Positions 34,935-42,829 of a DNA stretch of 51,541 nucleotides are shown here, one piece after another. A model generated the notes under the pieces. The model saw nothing but the letters and a program-made list of their open reading frames with translations. It searched no databases and was not told the DNA's origin. The position numbers and the translations under genes are program-made. Origin of the DNA: Pseudomonas sp. UFMG81 (GTDB lineage: Bacteria > Pseudomonadota > Gammaproteobacteria > Pseudomonadales > Pseudomonadaceae); the NCBI RefSeq assembly GCF_015354575.1, contig NZ_JACAFQ010000044.1, forward strand, positions 3,297-54,837, read 5' to 3'. The first letter of the stretch is position 1; each line of letters opens with the position of its first letter.

Positions 34935-37896
34935 ACTTGCTTTTGTGGCTTGCTGAGCCCCGAGAGGACGAAGCCCGTTGAAGATTGTGTTTATTGACGA
35001 GATCTTCCAGTTTCGCTAATTGCCGCATGGCCGATGCATGGTATTTGTTGAACTGTTCAAGCCTGATCACGCCCGAAACCTTGCCGGCATGGGATCCCAC
35101 GAAAATGACGCGTTGGGTCTTGCCAGGGCCGGCTATACCCAGGTAGCGCTCAAACGTTGGTTGATAGGCGAAATCTGTGCCCAACGTCTCGAAGGCACTT
35201 ATCATCGCCTGGTGGGCGTCGGTCAGAACCTGTTTCATCGTTTCTATACTGGACTGCAACGAACCCAGCACCTCTTCTTTGGAAACATCCTTGGCGCTGT
35301 ACAGTTCCTTGGCGATTTTGTACAACCCCATGAACGGAATCGAGAGCGACAGGTAGTCTCCTGCGAACGCGACTGAGAGTGGCTTCGCCGCGCCGCTGAT
35401 CGTTTGGGCTGCTCTTGTGCCCCCCTCGTTCAGACCTTTGTCGATGAGTTTGTCACGCAATGCTTCTGGGCCGGCGAATTTGTTGATGGCTTCCAGGATT
35501 TTCTTGCTGTCTGGGAGCAGCTCATGTTCGAAGGTTTCCACAAGGTCGGTCTTAGGTATGACATTCATGGGATGCGAAAATGCCTTGGCGCCCAGCTTTG
35601 CGGCTTCACCCCCCAGCAGGGCGCCGACGGGGCCCGCTGGTGCCCCCGCCAATTTTCCGAGTGCGCCAAAGCCGGAGCCGACTATTTGCAGGCCTACATT
35701 CAGGAACCCCGCGAATGTGACATAGGTGCGCTTGGACTCAATGAAGTCGTCCACATCCGCAGCGGTATTCTCGAACATTCGAGAGGCCAGCTTCATGGCT
35801 CGATGAATATGAAAAAGCGCGTCCCTGACGCCATGGTCCGTTGAGTCCAGGCCTGCTACATCCCTCAAGGTCACCGGGTTATTCAGCACCATCCCATACA
35901 GGTTCAACCCATCCACCGTACCCGCCGGGTCCGCGCTCAACCAACGCCCGGCCCAGGGTTGGTAGTAGCGATAACCGTAGTAGTACAGCCCGGTCGCATC
36001 GCGCTCCTTGCCTGAGTAGCGCAAAGTCTTGTAGTTCGCCTCCACCTGGCTGCGTGCCGTCCATACCGAGGTGCCGCCGTAGGGGTAGTACTCTTCCAGG
36101 CTGATGACCTGGCCGCTGTCATCCACTTCAAGCCCGACGCTGCCGATCAGGTCGTCGTGGCTGTAGCGCACCGAGTCGTTGGCGACGCCCCCTGGTTTGC
36201 CGCTTTCCCAGTGCAGCACGCGTACCTGCGCGCGGCCGGTCTGGGCAAGGGTGATGACCTGGAGGTCTTCGCTCAGCGTGGCGTCGATGTGCCGGGTGCG
36301 CAATTCCAGGCCCGGCAGGTACAAGGCCCGCTGCACGTGCGTGGCACCGCCGGCCTGTTGCGAGGCGAATTTCTCCACCCGCTGGCTGGCGCCGTCGTAG
36401 CGGTAGGTTTCAAAGTCGCTGGCGTGCGCCTCACGCACCACCCGGACCGCCTGCTCTAGCTCGCCGCGCAGGTTCCAGCCCAGCGGCTGGCCAGGCTGTA
36501 GCAGTAGTTGGTGGCCGGCGGCATCGAACAGCCCATCGACGGCCGCAGGGTCCTGGGCCAGTGCCTCTGGCACGGCGCGGTTACTGCTGGCGGACACGGT
36601 CATCCGCAGGTTGTAGCTGGCACCGGGGGCCGGAGCGGTGTGGGCGATACCGGTAAGGTTGCCGCCACGGTCGTAGTCGTAGCGGCGGGTATATGGGGTC
36701 AGGGTCGCATCGTTTGGTGGCAGGGGCAGGGTGACGGGCGGGTGACTCACGCCCGGCCAAGGGTTGCCCAGGGTTTCACGGCCACTGGCGCTGACCAGCT
36801 GGTAGAGGCTGTCGTAGACGTAGCGGTTTTCAGGCTCCACCCGCAGGTTGCGCCAGAACCGCGGTGCCTCGGCGTCATTGCGTACGCCCAGCACGTTGCC
36901 CACCGGGTCGTGGCTATAGCGCAGGTCTTGCAGCACCTTGGCGCCATTGGCATGCCCGGCAGGCCGCTGGGTGGTGATGCCGGTCAAGCGCTGGGTGCGC
37001 GGCTCGTAGCGGCAAGTCGTTAGCACGTCGTTGCCGTGCGTTTCCCCCAACACCTGGCCGGAGGCGGCGTACAGCACAGCCTTGAGAATCGGCTGCGGGG
37101 TGCCTTGGCGAAGCGTCAGCCAACTGCTCGCCAGCAGGCCGGCGATGTCGTAGGCATGGCGCTGGCCGTGGCCTTTGGCGTCGAGCTGGAACACGGTTTC
37201 ACCCGTGGCATCGACCTCTGCCTGGGTGGTGTAGGCCGGTGCAGCCAGCAACGCTTCCCAGGCGGTTTCGTCCGCGCCTTGCCAGTCGGCCTCGGCACCC
37301 TGGGCCAGCAACCTGCGCGTCTGCACCAAAAGCCCGCCGCTCAAGCCCACGCTGGCGGTCTCGTTGCGCCCGGCCGTGTCGTAATGACGGGCCACTTGGC
37401 CTGCGAGGTTGTGGTCCTTGGCGATCTGGTCGTGGTCGCTCCAGACCAGCCGCTGGAGCATTGTGCCTGCACCGGCAAGGGCTTGCTCCTCCATAGCCAG
37501 CAGCCGCCCGGTCAGTGGTGCCTGTTCGTAGTGCCAGCGATGGCTGACGCCTGTGGCGCCGCAGCGCCACAACGCGCGGCCAGCGGTGTCACCGAGCTGA
37601 AACGTGGTGCCGGCATCGACGCTTTCGCTGCGCAGCACTTCGCCGCTGAGTGCTGCATGCAGGAGGAAGTTCGGCTTGCTGTCCGGCACGCTCTGCTGAC
37701 GTTCGTGCAGGCGCGGGTCGATGCTCATGGCGAGCAGGCCACGTGGATCGAAGCGCTGGCGAGTGATGCGCGCATCGAGTTGCGCCGGTGTATCCGGGTG
37801 GCGATGGTAGGCAATCTGCCGGATCGCCAGCCCACGGTTGTCATGGACGGTGATCGAAGGGGTGCCGCTGTGCAGGGCCGGTTCGAACGCGGTCAT
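34933..37896 (-). CDS. tccC: Tc toxin C subunit: RHS-repeat cocoon with an unrecognised C-terminal toxin
   Basis: The protein has 987 residues. ATG at 37896 is preceded by a GGAG about 7-8 nt away; the open frame extends further upstream but lacks RHS-like sequence. Residues about 1-600 are RHS/YD repeats (HDNRGLAIRQIAYHRHPD, RYDYDRGGNLTGIAH, YRYDGASQRVEKF). The RHS core is canonical (LRYSGKERDATGLYYYGYRY, AGRWLSADPAGTVDGLNLYG, NNPVTLRDVAGL). Autoproteolysis is expected right after L683, releasing residues 684-987. That 304-residue region has an amphipathic/Gly-rich stretch (LNVGLQIVGSGFGALGKLAG), helices, and a basic Ser-rich tail. It matches no toxin family I know. It is convergent with TcB rather than in the same operon. 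Confidence 0.92.
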   Translation of the reverse strand: MTAFEPALHSGTPSITVHDNRGLAIRQIAYHRHPDTPAQLDARITRQRFDPRGLLAMSIDPRLHERQQSVPDSKPNFLLHAALSGEVLRSESVDAGTTFQLGDTAGRALWRCGATGVSHRWHYEQAPLTGRLLAMEEQALAGAGTMLQRLVWSDHDQIAKDHNLAGQVARHYDTAGRNETASVGLSGGLLVQTRRLLAQGAEADWQGADETAWEALLAAPAYTTQAEVDATGETVFQLDAKGHGQRHAYDIAGLLASSWLTLRQGTPQPILKAVLYAASGQVLGETHGNDVLTTCRYEPRTQRLTGITTQRPAGHANGAKVLQDLRYSHDPVGNVLGVRNDAEAPRFWRNLRVEPENRYVYDSLYQLVSASGRETLGNPWPGVSHPPVTLPLPPNDATLTPYTRRYDYDRGGNLTGIAHTAPAPGASYNLRMTVSASSNRAVPEALAQDPAAVDGLFDAAGHQLLLQPGQPLGWNLRGELEQAVRVVREAHASDFETYRYDGASQRVEKFASQQAGGATHVQRALYLPGLELRTRHIDATLSEDLQVITLAQTGRAQVRVLHWESGKPGGVANDSVRYSHDDLIGSVGLEVDDSGQVISLEEYYPYGGTSVWTARSQVEANYKTLRYSGKERDATGLYYYGYRYYQPWAGRWLSADPAGTVDGLNLYGMVLNNPVTLRDVAGLDSTDHGVRDALFHIHRAMKLASRMFENTAADVDDFIESKRTYVTFAGFLNVGLQIVGSGFGALGKLAGAPAGPVGALLGGEAAKLGAKAFSHPMNVIPKTDLVETFEHELLPDSKKILEAINKFAGPEALRDKLIDKGLNEGGTRAAQTISGAAKPLSVAFAGDYLSLSIPFMGLYKIAKELYSAKDVSKEEVLGSLQSSIETMKQVLTDAHQAMISAFETLGTDFAYQPTFERYLGIAGPGKTQRVIFVGSHAGKVSGVIRLEQFNKYHASAMRQLAKLEDLVNKHNLQRASSSRGSASHKSK

Positions 37897-38003
37897 CCTA
37901 GTGCTCCATGAGCCTCGCAGCCGCCTGCGCGGTGCCGGTCTGTGGAGCTTGCGCAAGGTCCGGCCCCTGGGCAACTGGCAAAACTAACAGGTGCGCAGAT
38001 GGC

Positions 38004-38615
38004 TTAGCGGCCAAGCGGCAAGGCGATGCCTATCAGCGCGAACAGGCTGCCACAGCAGCGGTTGAAGCCCTTACCGCCCTTGCTCAGCCACGGACGAATC
38101 CGAAACGCCAGGCGCGCCAACAGGTATTCGACGACGAACTCGACGCTGGCAAAAGTCGCCGCCATCACCAGGAACTGAAGGGCCAGGCCACGCTGCGGGT
38201 CGATGAATTGGGGCAGGAAGGCACCGTAGAACAGCAGCACCTTGGGGTTGGCCATCGCCGACAGGAAGCCCTGGCGGAACAAACCCGCGTTGCCCAGCCG
38301 GGCGCTGTTCGCCGTCAGCTCCAGGTGCAGTGCCGGCGTTCGCCACAGCTGAATGCCCAACCACACCAGGTAGGCGCCACCGACCCATTTGAGCAGCGTC
38401 AGCACCGAGGCCGAGGCTTGCAACAGGGCGCTCAGGCCGAACATGGCCAGGGCGATCAGGGCACTGAAGCCGAACACCCCGCCAACGATGGTGAATAGCG
38501 TACGCCGGGCGCCGTACAGCGCGCCGTGGGTCAGGGCCAGCAGGCTGTTGGGGCCTGGGGTCAGCGACAGGCCGATGCTGGCGAGCAGGTAGATGAACCA
38601 GGTGTCGAGTGCCAT
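38004..38615 (-). CDS. LysE/RhtB-family amino-acid exporter
   Basis: The protein has 203 residues. ATG at 38615 is chosen because LysE sequence starts there (MALDTWFIYLLASIGLSLTP), with AAGG 8 nt upstream; an upstream in-frame ATG adds 17 unlikely residues. The family hallmark TPGPNSLL is at 19-26. Five to six hydrophobic helices and the mid-protein FRQGFLSAMANPKVLLFYGA are typical. The substrate is unknown. It is divergent from the GlxA-type regulator at 38717 across a 101-nt gap, a layout often seen for an exporter and its regulator. Confidence 0.9.
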   Translation of the reverse strand: MALDTWFIYLLASIGLSLTPGPNSLLALTHGALYGARRTLFTIVGGVFGFSALIALAMFGLSALLQASASVLTLLKWVGGAYLVWLGIQLWRTPALHLELTANSARLGNAGLFRQGFLSAMANPKVLLFYGAFLPQFIDPQRGLALQFLVMAATFASVEFVVEYLLARLAFRIRPWLSKGGKGFNRCCGSLFALIGIALPLGR

Positions 38616-38685
38616 GGGGAATGCCTTGTGAGGTGTGCTGGGCGCCAGTGTAGAGGCGAAAAGCAAGCGTTCGAGCGTATGATTC

Positions 38686-38713
38686 GGACATTGAAAGGTA
38701 ATTTCTGGACATT
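38686..38713 (+). promoter_or_regulatory. Direct repeat GGACATT, 21-bp period, candidate AraC-type operator
   Basis: GGACATT occurs at 38686-38692 and again at 38707-38713, exactly two helical turns apart, in the gap between the lysE-like gene and the GlxA-type gene. AraC-family proteins typically bind direct repeats with about 21-bp spacing. The second copy ends 3 nt before the regulator's ATG, so binding would be expected to repress it. The function is inferred. Confidence 0.4.
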
Positions 38714-38716
38714 CGC

Positions 38717-39694
38717 ATGACCCCCGACCTGCGCTTGCTGATTCTGCCGTTGCCGGAGTTCGCCTTACTGCCGTTTGGCGCCTTCCTCGACAAACTGCGG
38801 TTTTCCGCCGACGACGAAGACTTTAGCCGCCAGCGCTATTGCCGTTGGCGGGTGCTCGGGCTGGACGAGGCCCCCGTGATGTCGAGCAGCGGGGCGGTCG
38901 TACAGGTTGAAACCTGTGCCGAAGAGGTCGTCTGGCGCGACCACGATGTGCTGGTGGTATTCGGCGGACGCAGTGCGACGGCCACGGCGGCGCTGGCCCC
39001 ACGGTATGCGGCGCTGCTGAAGCAGGCCGCGAAGGCTGGGGTGAAACTGGCGGGCATCGACAACGGTGTGTTCCTGCTGGCGGCCTGTGGCTTGCTCGAC
39101 GGCCACAAGGTGGTGGTGCACTGGCGCCACGAAGCCGAGTTTCGTGCGGCGCACCCCAAGGTGCAGGTACTGAGCGAGCAGTTGTACTGCATCGATGGCG
39201 CGCGCATTACCTGCGCCGGCGGCACCGCCGCCATCGACCTGGCGGTGGAGCTGATTGCCCGGGCCAGTGGCCGGGCCCGGGCGCTCAAGGGCTTGGCCGA
39301 CATGCTGGTGGATGAAAGCCGCGACAGCCGCCACGCCCTGCGCTCGCTGGAGACCGGGCCGGGGCAGGGGCGCCAGGTGCAACGGGCCACGGCGCTGATG
39401 CGCCATCACCTGGCGGCGCGGCTGACGATCGACGACCTGGCCGCGCAGTTGGGTATCAGCCGCCGCCAGCTCGACCGTCAGTTCCAGGCCAGTATGGGCA
39501 TGAGCGCCAAGGCCTGGTGGCTGGAGCTGCGTTTGCAGCAGGCGCGCTGGCGGCTGGTCAATGGCGCGCATGGGCTGGCGCAGATCGCCGAGGAGGTCGG
39601 GCTGTGCGATGCCAGTTACCTGGGCAAGTGCGTGCGGCGCAGGTTCGGTTGTACGGCGTTGGACCTGCGCGGTGGCGTGCAGGGTGCGGTTTGA
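38717..39694 (+). CDS. GlxA-family AraC-type regulator (DJ-1/PfpI domain plus AraC HTH)
   Basis: The protein has 325 residues. The N-terminal part (about 5-185) is a DJ-1/PfpI-like domain (DVLVVFGGRSATATAALAPR, VKLAGIDNGVFLLAACGLLD). The C-terminal AraC/XylS DNA-binding domain (about 225-320) has both helix-turn-helix motifs (LTIDDLAAQLGISRRQLDRQ, LAQIAEEVGLCDASYLGKCV). ATG 38717 lacks a strong ribosome binding site. It probably regulates the divergent LysE exporter and itself. Confidence 0.9.
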   Translation: MTPDLRLLILPLPEFALLPFGAFLDKLRFSADDEDFSRQRYCRWRVLGLDEAPVMSSSGAVVQVETCAEEVVWRDHDVLVVFGGRSATATAALAPRYAALLKQAAKAGVKLAGIDNGVFLLAACGLLDGHKVVVHWRHEAEFRAAHPKVQVLSEQLYCIDGARITCAGGTAAIDLAVELIARASGRARALKGLADMLVDESRDSRHALRSLETGPGQGRQVQRATALMRHHLAARLTIDDLAAQLGISRRQLDRQFQASMGMSAKAWWLELRLQQARWRLVNGAHGLAQIAEEVGLCDASYLGKCVRRRFGCTALDLRGGVQGAV

Positions 39695-39727
39695 GTGCGT
39701 AGGAGCAACTGTCTTGCGCAAGATTCT

Positions 39728-39810
39728 GTAGGAGCCGGCTTGCCGGCGAACACCGGCTTGCCCATGCCCTCCACCGCGGCGCCTGGTTCGCCAGCAAGGC
39801 TGGCTCCTAC
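39728..39810. repeat. REP inverted pair
   Basis: gtaggagccggcttgccgg (from 39728) and its imperfect reverse complement ending ggctggctcctac at 39810 form an inverted pair in the 153-nt gap between the GlxA-type gene and the convergent alkB. Confidence 0.85.
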
Positions 39811-39847
39811 GGATTCAGCGTCGGGCCAAGGACCGCGCGGTTGCAGC

Positions 39848-40492
39848 TCAACCAGCCTTGCGCAGGGTGAGGTTGATCCGCCGTTCGCCCAGCCGCGGGT
39901 GCACGCCGGGCTTGATCGGCAGCACACCATGGAAACGCAGGCGGTCCTCACCGCCCCACACCAGCACATCGCCATGGGTCAGGGGAATTCGCCGGCTCTG
40001 CGCTGAGCGTTGCAAGCCGCCAAACAGGAACACGGCGGGCAAGCCCAGTGAGATCGACACGATCGGTTGGTCGTAATCACGCTCGTCACGGTCCTGGTGC
40101 AGGCTCAGCCGGGTACCGGGCAGGTAGTGGTTGATCAGGCAGGCGTCGGCGAGGAAACCGTCGAAACCGGCCAACGCCGCCGCCCGTGCGGCCAGGGCCT
40201 GCAACACCGGCGGCAGGTCAGGCCAAGGCTGGCCGCTCAGGGGGTCGACCGGGCTGTAGCGATAGCCCTGTTCATCGCTGATCCAGCCCAATGCCCCGCA
40301 ATTGCTCAGCCCCACCGCCATGCGCAACCCGCCAGGGGTATGCATGTGCCGCAGTGGCGCCGCGCGCAGCACCGGACGCAGGGCATCGAGCAGGGCCTCG
40401 ACCTCGCCCAGGGCAAAGCCTGGCAACAGCACGGTATGGCTGGCCAGGCGTTGCGGCTGGGGACCGAACAGGTCGAGGTCGGACTGGATCAT
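39848..40492 (-). CDS. alkB: AlkB, alpha-ketoglutarate-dependent DNA repair dioxygenase
   Basis: The protein has 214 residues, close to E. coli AlkB (216). ATG at 40492 gives MIQSDLDLFGPQ, aligning with the E. coli N-terminus; ATG 40522 is an alternative that adds 10 residues. Conserved stretches are MHTPGGLRMAVGLSNCGALG, WISDEQGYRYSPVDP, ACLINHYLPGTRLSLHQDRD (HxD iron ligands), VSISLGLPAVFLFGG, the second His in RFHGVLP, and the 2-oxoglutarate-binding RINLTLR. It oxidatively removes 1-methyladenine and 3-methylcytosine lesions. It lies 55 nt downstream of the AhpD-like gene and may be co-transcribed with it. Confidence 0.95.
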   Translation of the reverse strand: MIQSDLDLFGPQPQRLASHTVLLPGFALGEVEALLDALRPVLRAAPLRHMHTPGGLRMAVGLSNCGALGWISDEQGYRYSPVDPLSGQPWPDLPPVLQALAARAAALAGFDGFLADACLINHYLPGTRLSLHQDRDERDYDQPIVSISLGLPAVFLFGGLQRSAQSRRIPLTHGDVLVWGGEDRLRFHGVLPIKPGVHPRLGERRINLTLRKAG

Positions 40493-40547
40493 GGCGCTGT
40501 CATGGGGGAAGGGACGGGCCATTGTAGCGCAGCCCGCCCCAGGCAGA

Positions 40548-40985
40548 TCAGGCGGGGACCATCGCAAAGCCCACACCGAAACGGTTCCAGGCATTGATGG
40601 TGGCGATGGCCAGGGTCAGGTTGGCGATCTCCTTGGGCTCGAAGTGCTCGCCCAGGGCCTGGTATTCATCTTCCGGGGCGCCGCGCTCGGGCAGGCGGGT
40701 CAGGCTTTCCACCCAAGCCAGGGCGGCACGTTCGCGTGGGGTGAAGTAGCGGGTTTCGCGCCAGACGCTCAAGGTTTGCAGGCGCGCCTCAGTTTCGCCG
40801 GCCTTGCGTGCATCGTTGGCGTGCATGTTGACGCAATAGGCGCAGCCGTTGAGTTGCGAGGCGCGCAGGCGCACCAGCTCCAGCAGCGAGTGCTCCAGGC
40901 CCGAACTGATCAGCGCCTGCTCGAGGCCGACCATGGCCTTGTAGGCTTCTGGCGAGTGTTTGGCCCATTCAATACGGTCATGCAT
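40548..40985 (-). CDS. AhpD-like / carboxymuconolactone decarboxylase-family protein
   Basis: The protein has 145 residues. ATG at 40985 has GGAG 8 nt upstream; the longer frame upstream has no family similarity. The AhpD-type redox motif is present: C48-A-Y-C51 with H55 (LRASQLNGCAYCVNMHANDA). The C-terminal half has typical features (FTPRERAALAWVESLTRL, IANLTLAIATINAWNRFGVG). It is probably a peroxidase-like or thiol-oxidoreductase protein of the stand-alone AhpD-like type. Confidence 0.9.
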   Translation of the reverse strand: MHDRIEWAKHSPEAYKAMVGLEQALISSGLEHSLLELVRLRASQLNGCAYCVNMHANDARKAGETEARLQTLSVWRETRYFTPRERAALAWVESLTRLPERGAPEDEYQALGEHFEPKEIANLTLAIATINAWNRFGVGFAMVPA

Positions 40986-41180
40986 GGTGGTGCTCCGGTG
41001 AGTGCGTTGAAGTGGAGCTACCTTAGCGCCGACACCGTTGGCGCCGAATAGCCAATCCAGCACTTTGCCAGGAGGCCAATTGCGCCATTCAGGTGGCCAC
41101 TGGCAGGCATCCAATCTCTTCATTTCTGCCTGCGCCATCCAGCCGGGATAATGGCCCGGTCATTACCCGAGATACGACTG

Positions 41181-41639
41181 ATGTCCACAGAACAGTTCAT
41201 GCGCGAGGCCCTCGACCTGGCCCGTACCAATATCCAGGCCGGAGGGCGCCCGTTCGGTGCCGTGCTGGTGTACCAGGGCCAGGTCATCGCCCGCGCTGTC
41301 AACGAGATCCACAGCACCCAGGACCCGACCAGTCACGCCGAGATGCAGGCCATCCGCCAGGCTGCCCAGGTATTGGGCCGGGCGCGCCTGGACGGCGCCG
41401 AGATCTACGCCAGCGGCCACCCGTGCCCGATGTGCCTGGCCGCCATGCACCTGTGCGGTATCGCGCGCGCCTGGTTTGCCTACGGCAACGACGAGGGCGA
41501 GCCCTATGGCCTGTCCACCGCCGCCGTGTACGCGCAGATGACCCGCCCGCCGCAACAGCAGGACCTGCCATTGCGGCCGCTGAAACCGGCGGGTGAAAGC
41601 GAGCTATACGCCGAGTGGCAACAGGCCGGCCAGGCATGA
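41181..41639 (+). CDS. Nucleoside/base deaminase (CMP/dCMP or guanine deaminase family)
   Basis: The protein has 152 residues. ATG 41181 is preferred (MSTEQFMREALDLARTNI); ATG 41151 is possible. The zinc-dependent deaminase motifs are complete: H52-A-E54 (PTSHAEMQAIR) and P-C82-P-M-C85 (GHPCPMCLAAMH). The layout (GGRPFGAVLVYQGQVIARAV) is like guanine deaminase or tRNA-adenosine-deaminase-like enzymes; the exact substrate cannot be told. Its stop overlaps the start of the MFS gene (ATGA), so transport and deamination of a nitrogenous base may be coupled (inference). Confidence 0.9.
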   Translation: MSTEQFMREALDLARTNIQAGGRPFGAVLVYQGQVIARAVNEIHSTQDPTSHAEMQAIRQAAQVLGRARLDGAEIYASGHPCPMCLAAMHLCGIARAWFAYGNDEGEPYGLSTAAVYAQMTRPPQQQDLPLRPLKPAGESELYAEWQQAGQA

Positions 41640-42829
41640 GGGGCGCGCTGAACCTGTTGCTGGTGCTGCTGCTGGCGCTGAACCTGCGGCCGATGCTCAC
41701 CAGCATCGGCCCGCTGCTCGAACCCATGCGCCAAAGCACTGGGCTGGGCTACCAGCAGGCGGCACTGCTGACCGCCTTGCCGGTGCTGTGCATGGGGCTG
41801 GTGCCGTTGTTGCAGCCGTGGCTGCGGCGCTGGCTGAGCGAGCACGGCGGCATGCTCGCAGGCCTCGCTGCTATCGCCATGGCCTGCCTGTGGCGCCTGC
41901 AACTGGACAGCGCCTGGGCGCTGATCGCCAGTGCCGTGCTCGCTGGCCTGGGCGTGGCGGTGGTGCAGGGCATGATGCCGGGGTTGGTCAACCGCTGGTT
42001 CCCCACGCGCCTGGCGGCGACCATGGGCCTGTACTCGGCGGCGCTGATGACCGGTGGCGGCCTGGCGGCGGTGCTGGGGCCTTCGATCACTGCCTACAGC
42101 GGCCATTGGCAGGTGGGGTTGGGCGTATGGGCCGCTCCGGCGCTGCTGGCGTTGCTGGCCTGGGTTGCCCTGCGGCCGCGCCAGGCCACGGTAGCCCTGG
42201 CTGGCGGTGGTGGCGGGCACTGGTTCGGTAATCGCCGCGCCTGGCTGCTGGCGCTGTACTTCGGCTTGATCAACGGCGGCTACACCAGCATGGTGGCCTG
42301 GTTGCCGGCCTATCACCTGGAGCATGGCGGCACGGCCCAGGGCGGTGGCGAACTGGTGGGGTTGATGACGATCTTCCAGGTCACCGGCGCCCTGGGGCTG
42401 CCGCTGCTGCTGCGTGGCCTGGTCGATCGGCGGCCGGGCCTGTGGCTGGCACTGGCGATCCAGCTGGGTGGCTTCCTCGGCCTGTTGCTGGCCCCGGCCA
42501 CGGCCATGGGCCTGTGGGTGGCGATGATCGGCCTGGGCCTGGGGGCGTGCTTCAGCCTGAGCCTGACCTTGACCCTGGAACACCTGCGCACCCCGGGCGA
42601 GGCCGGCAGCCTGGCGGCATTCGTGCAGGGGGTGGGTTTCATCATCACCGGGATCGTGCCGTATATCACCGGCTGGTTGCGCGACGTCAGCGGCGACTTC
42701 CAGGCTTCCTGGACGCTGCTGACCTGCACCGTGCTGGCTATGTTGCTGGTGACCGCGCGCTTCGCGCCAGCAGGTTATGCCCAGGCCATCGCCCGGGCTC
42801 GCGGGGCGAGTGTCGCCACGCTCAGCTGA
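41636..42829 (+). CDS. MFS transporter of the CynX/NimT type
   Basis: The protein has 397 residues and about 12 hydrophobic helices. ATG 41636 overlaps the deaminase stop. CynX-like features are visible at the N-terminus (LALNLRPMLTSIGPLLEPMR, GLGYQQAALLTALPVLCMGL) and in the middle (GLINGGYTSMVAWLPAYHLE). The substrate is unknown; coupling to the deaminase suggests a base or a small nitrogen compound. The 3' end overlaps the convergent MocR-type gene by 8 bp. Confidence 0.9.
   Translation: MRGALNLLLVLLLALNLRPMLTSIGPLLEPMRQSTGLGYQQAALLTALPVLCMGLVPLLQPWLRRWLSEHGGMLAGLAAIAMACLWRLQLDSAWALIASAVLAGLGVAVVQGMMPGLVNRWFPTRLAATMGLYSAALMTGGGLAAVLGPSITAYSGHWQVGLGVWAAPALLALLAWVALRPRQATVALAGGGGGHWFGNRRAWLLALYFGLINGGYTSMVAWLPAYHLEHGGTAQGGGELVGLMTIFQVTGALGLPLLLRGLVDRRPGLWLALAIQLGGFLGLLLAPATAMGLWVAMIGLGLGACFSLSLTLTLEHLRTPGEAGSLAAFVQGVGFIITGIVPYITGWLRDVSGDFQASWTLLTCTVLAMLLVTARFAPAGYAQAIARARGASVATLS

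Noticed and set aside
34933..35847. ADP-ribosyltransferase toxin like TccC3/TccC5
   Set aside because: I could not find the R / STS / ExE arrangement in the C-terminal region, so no enzymatic class is assigned.
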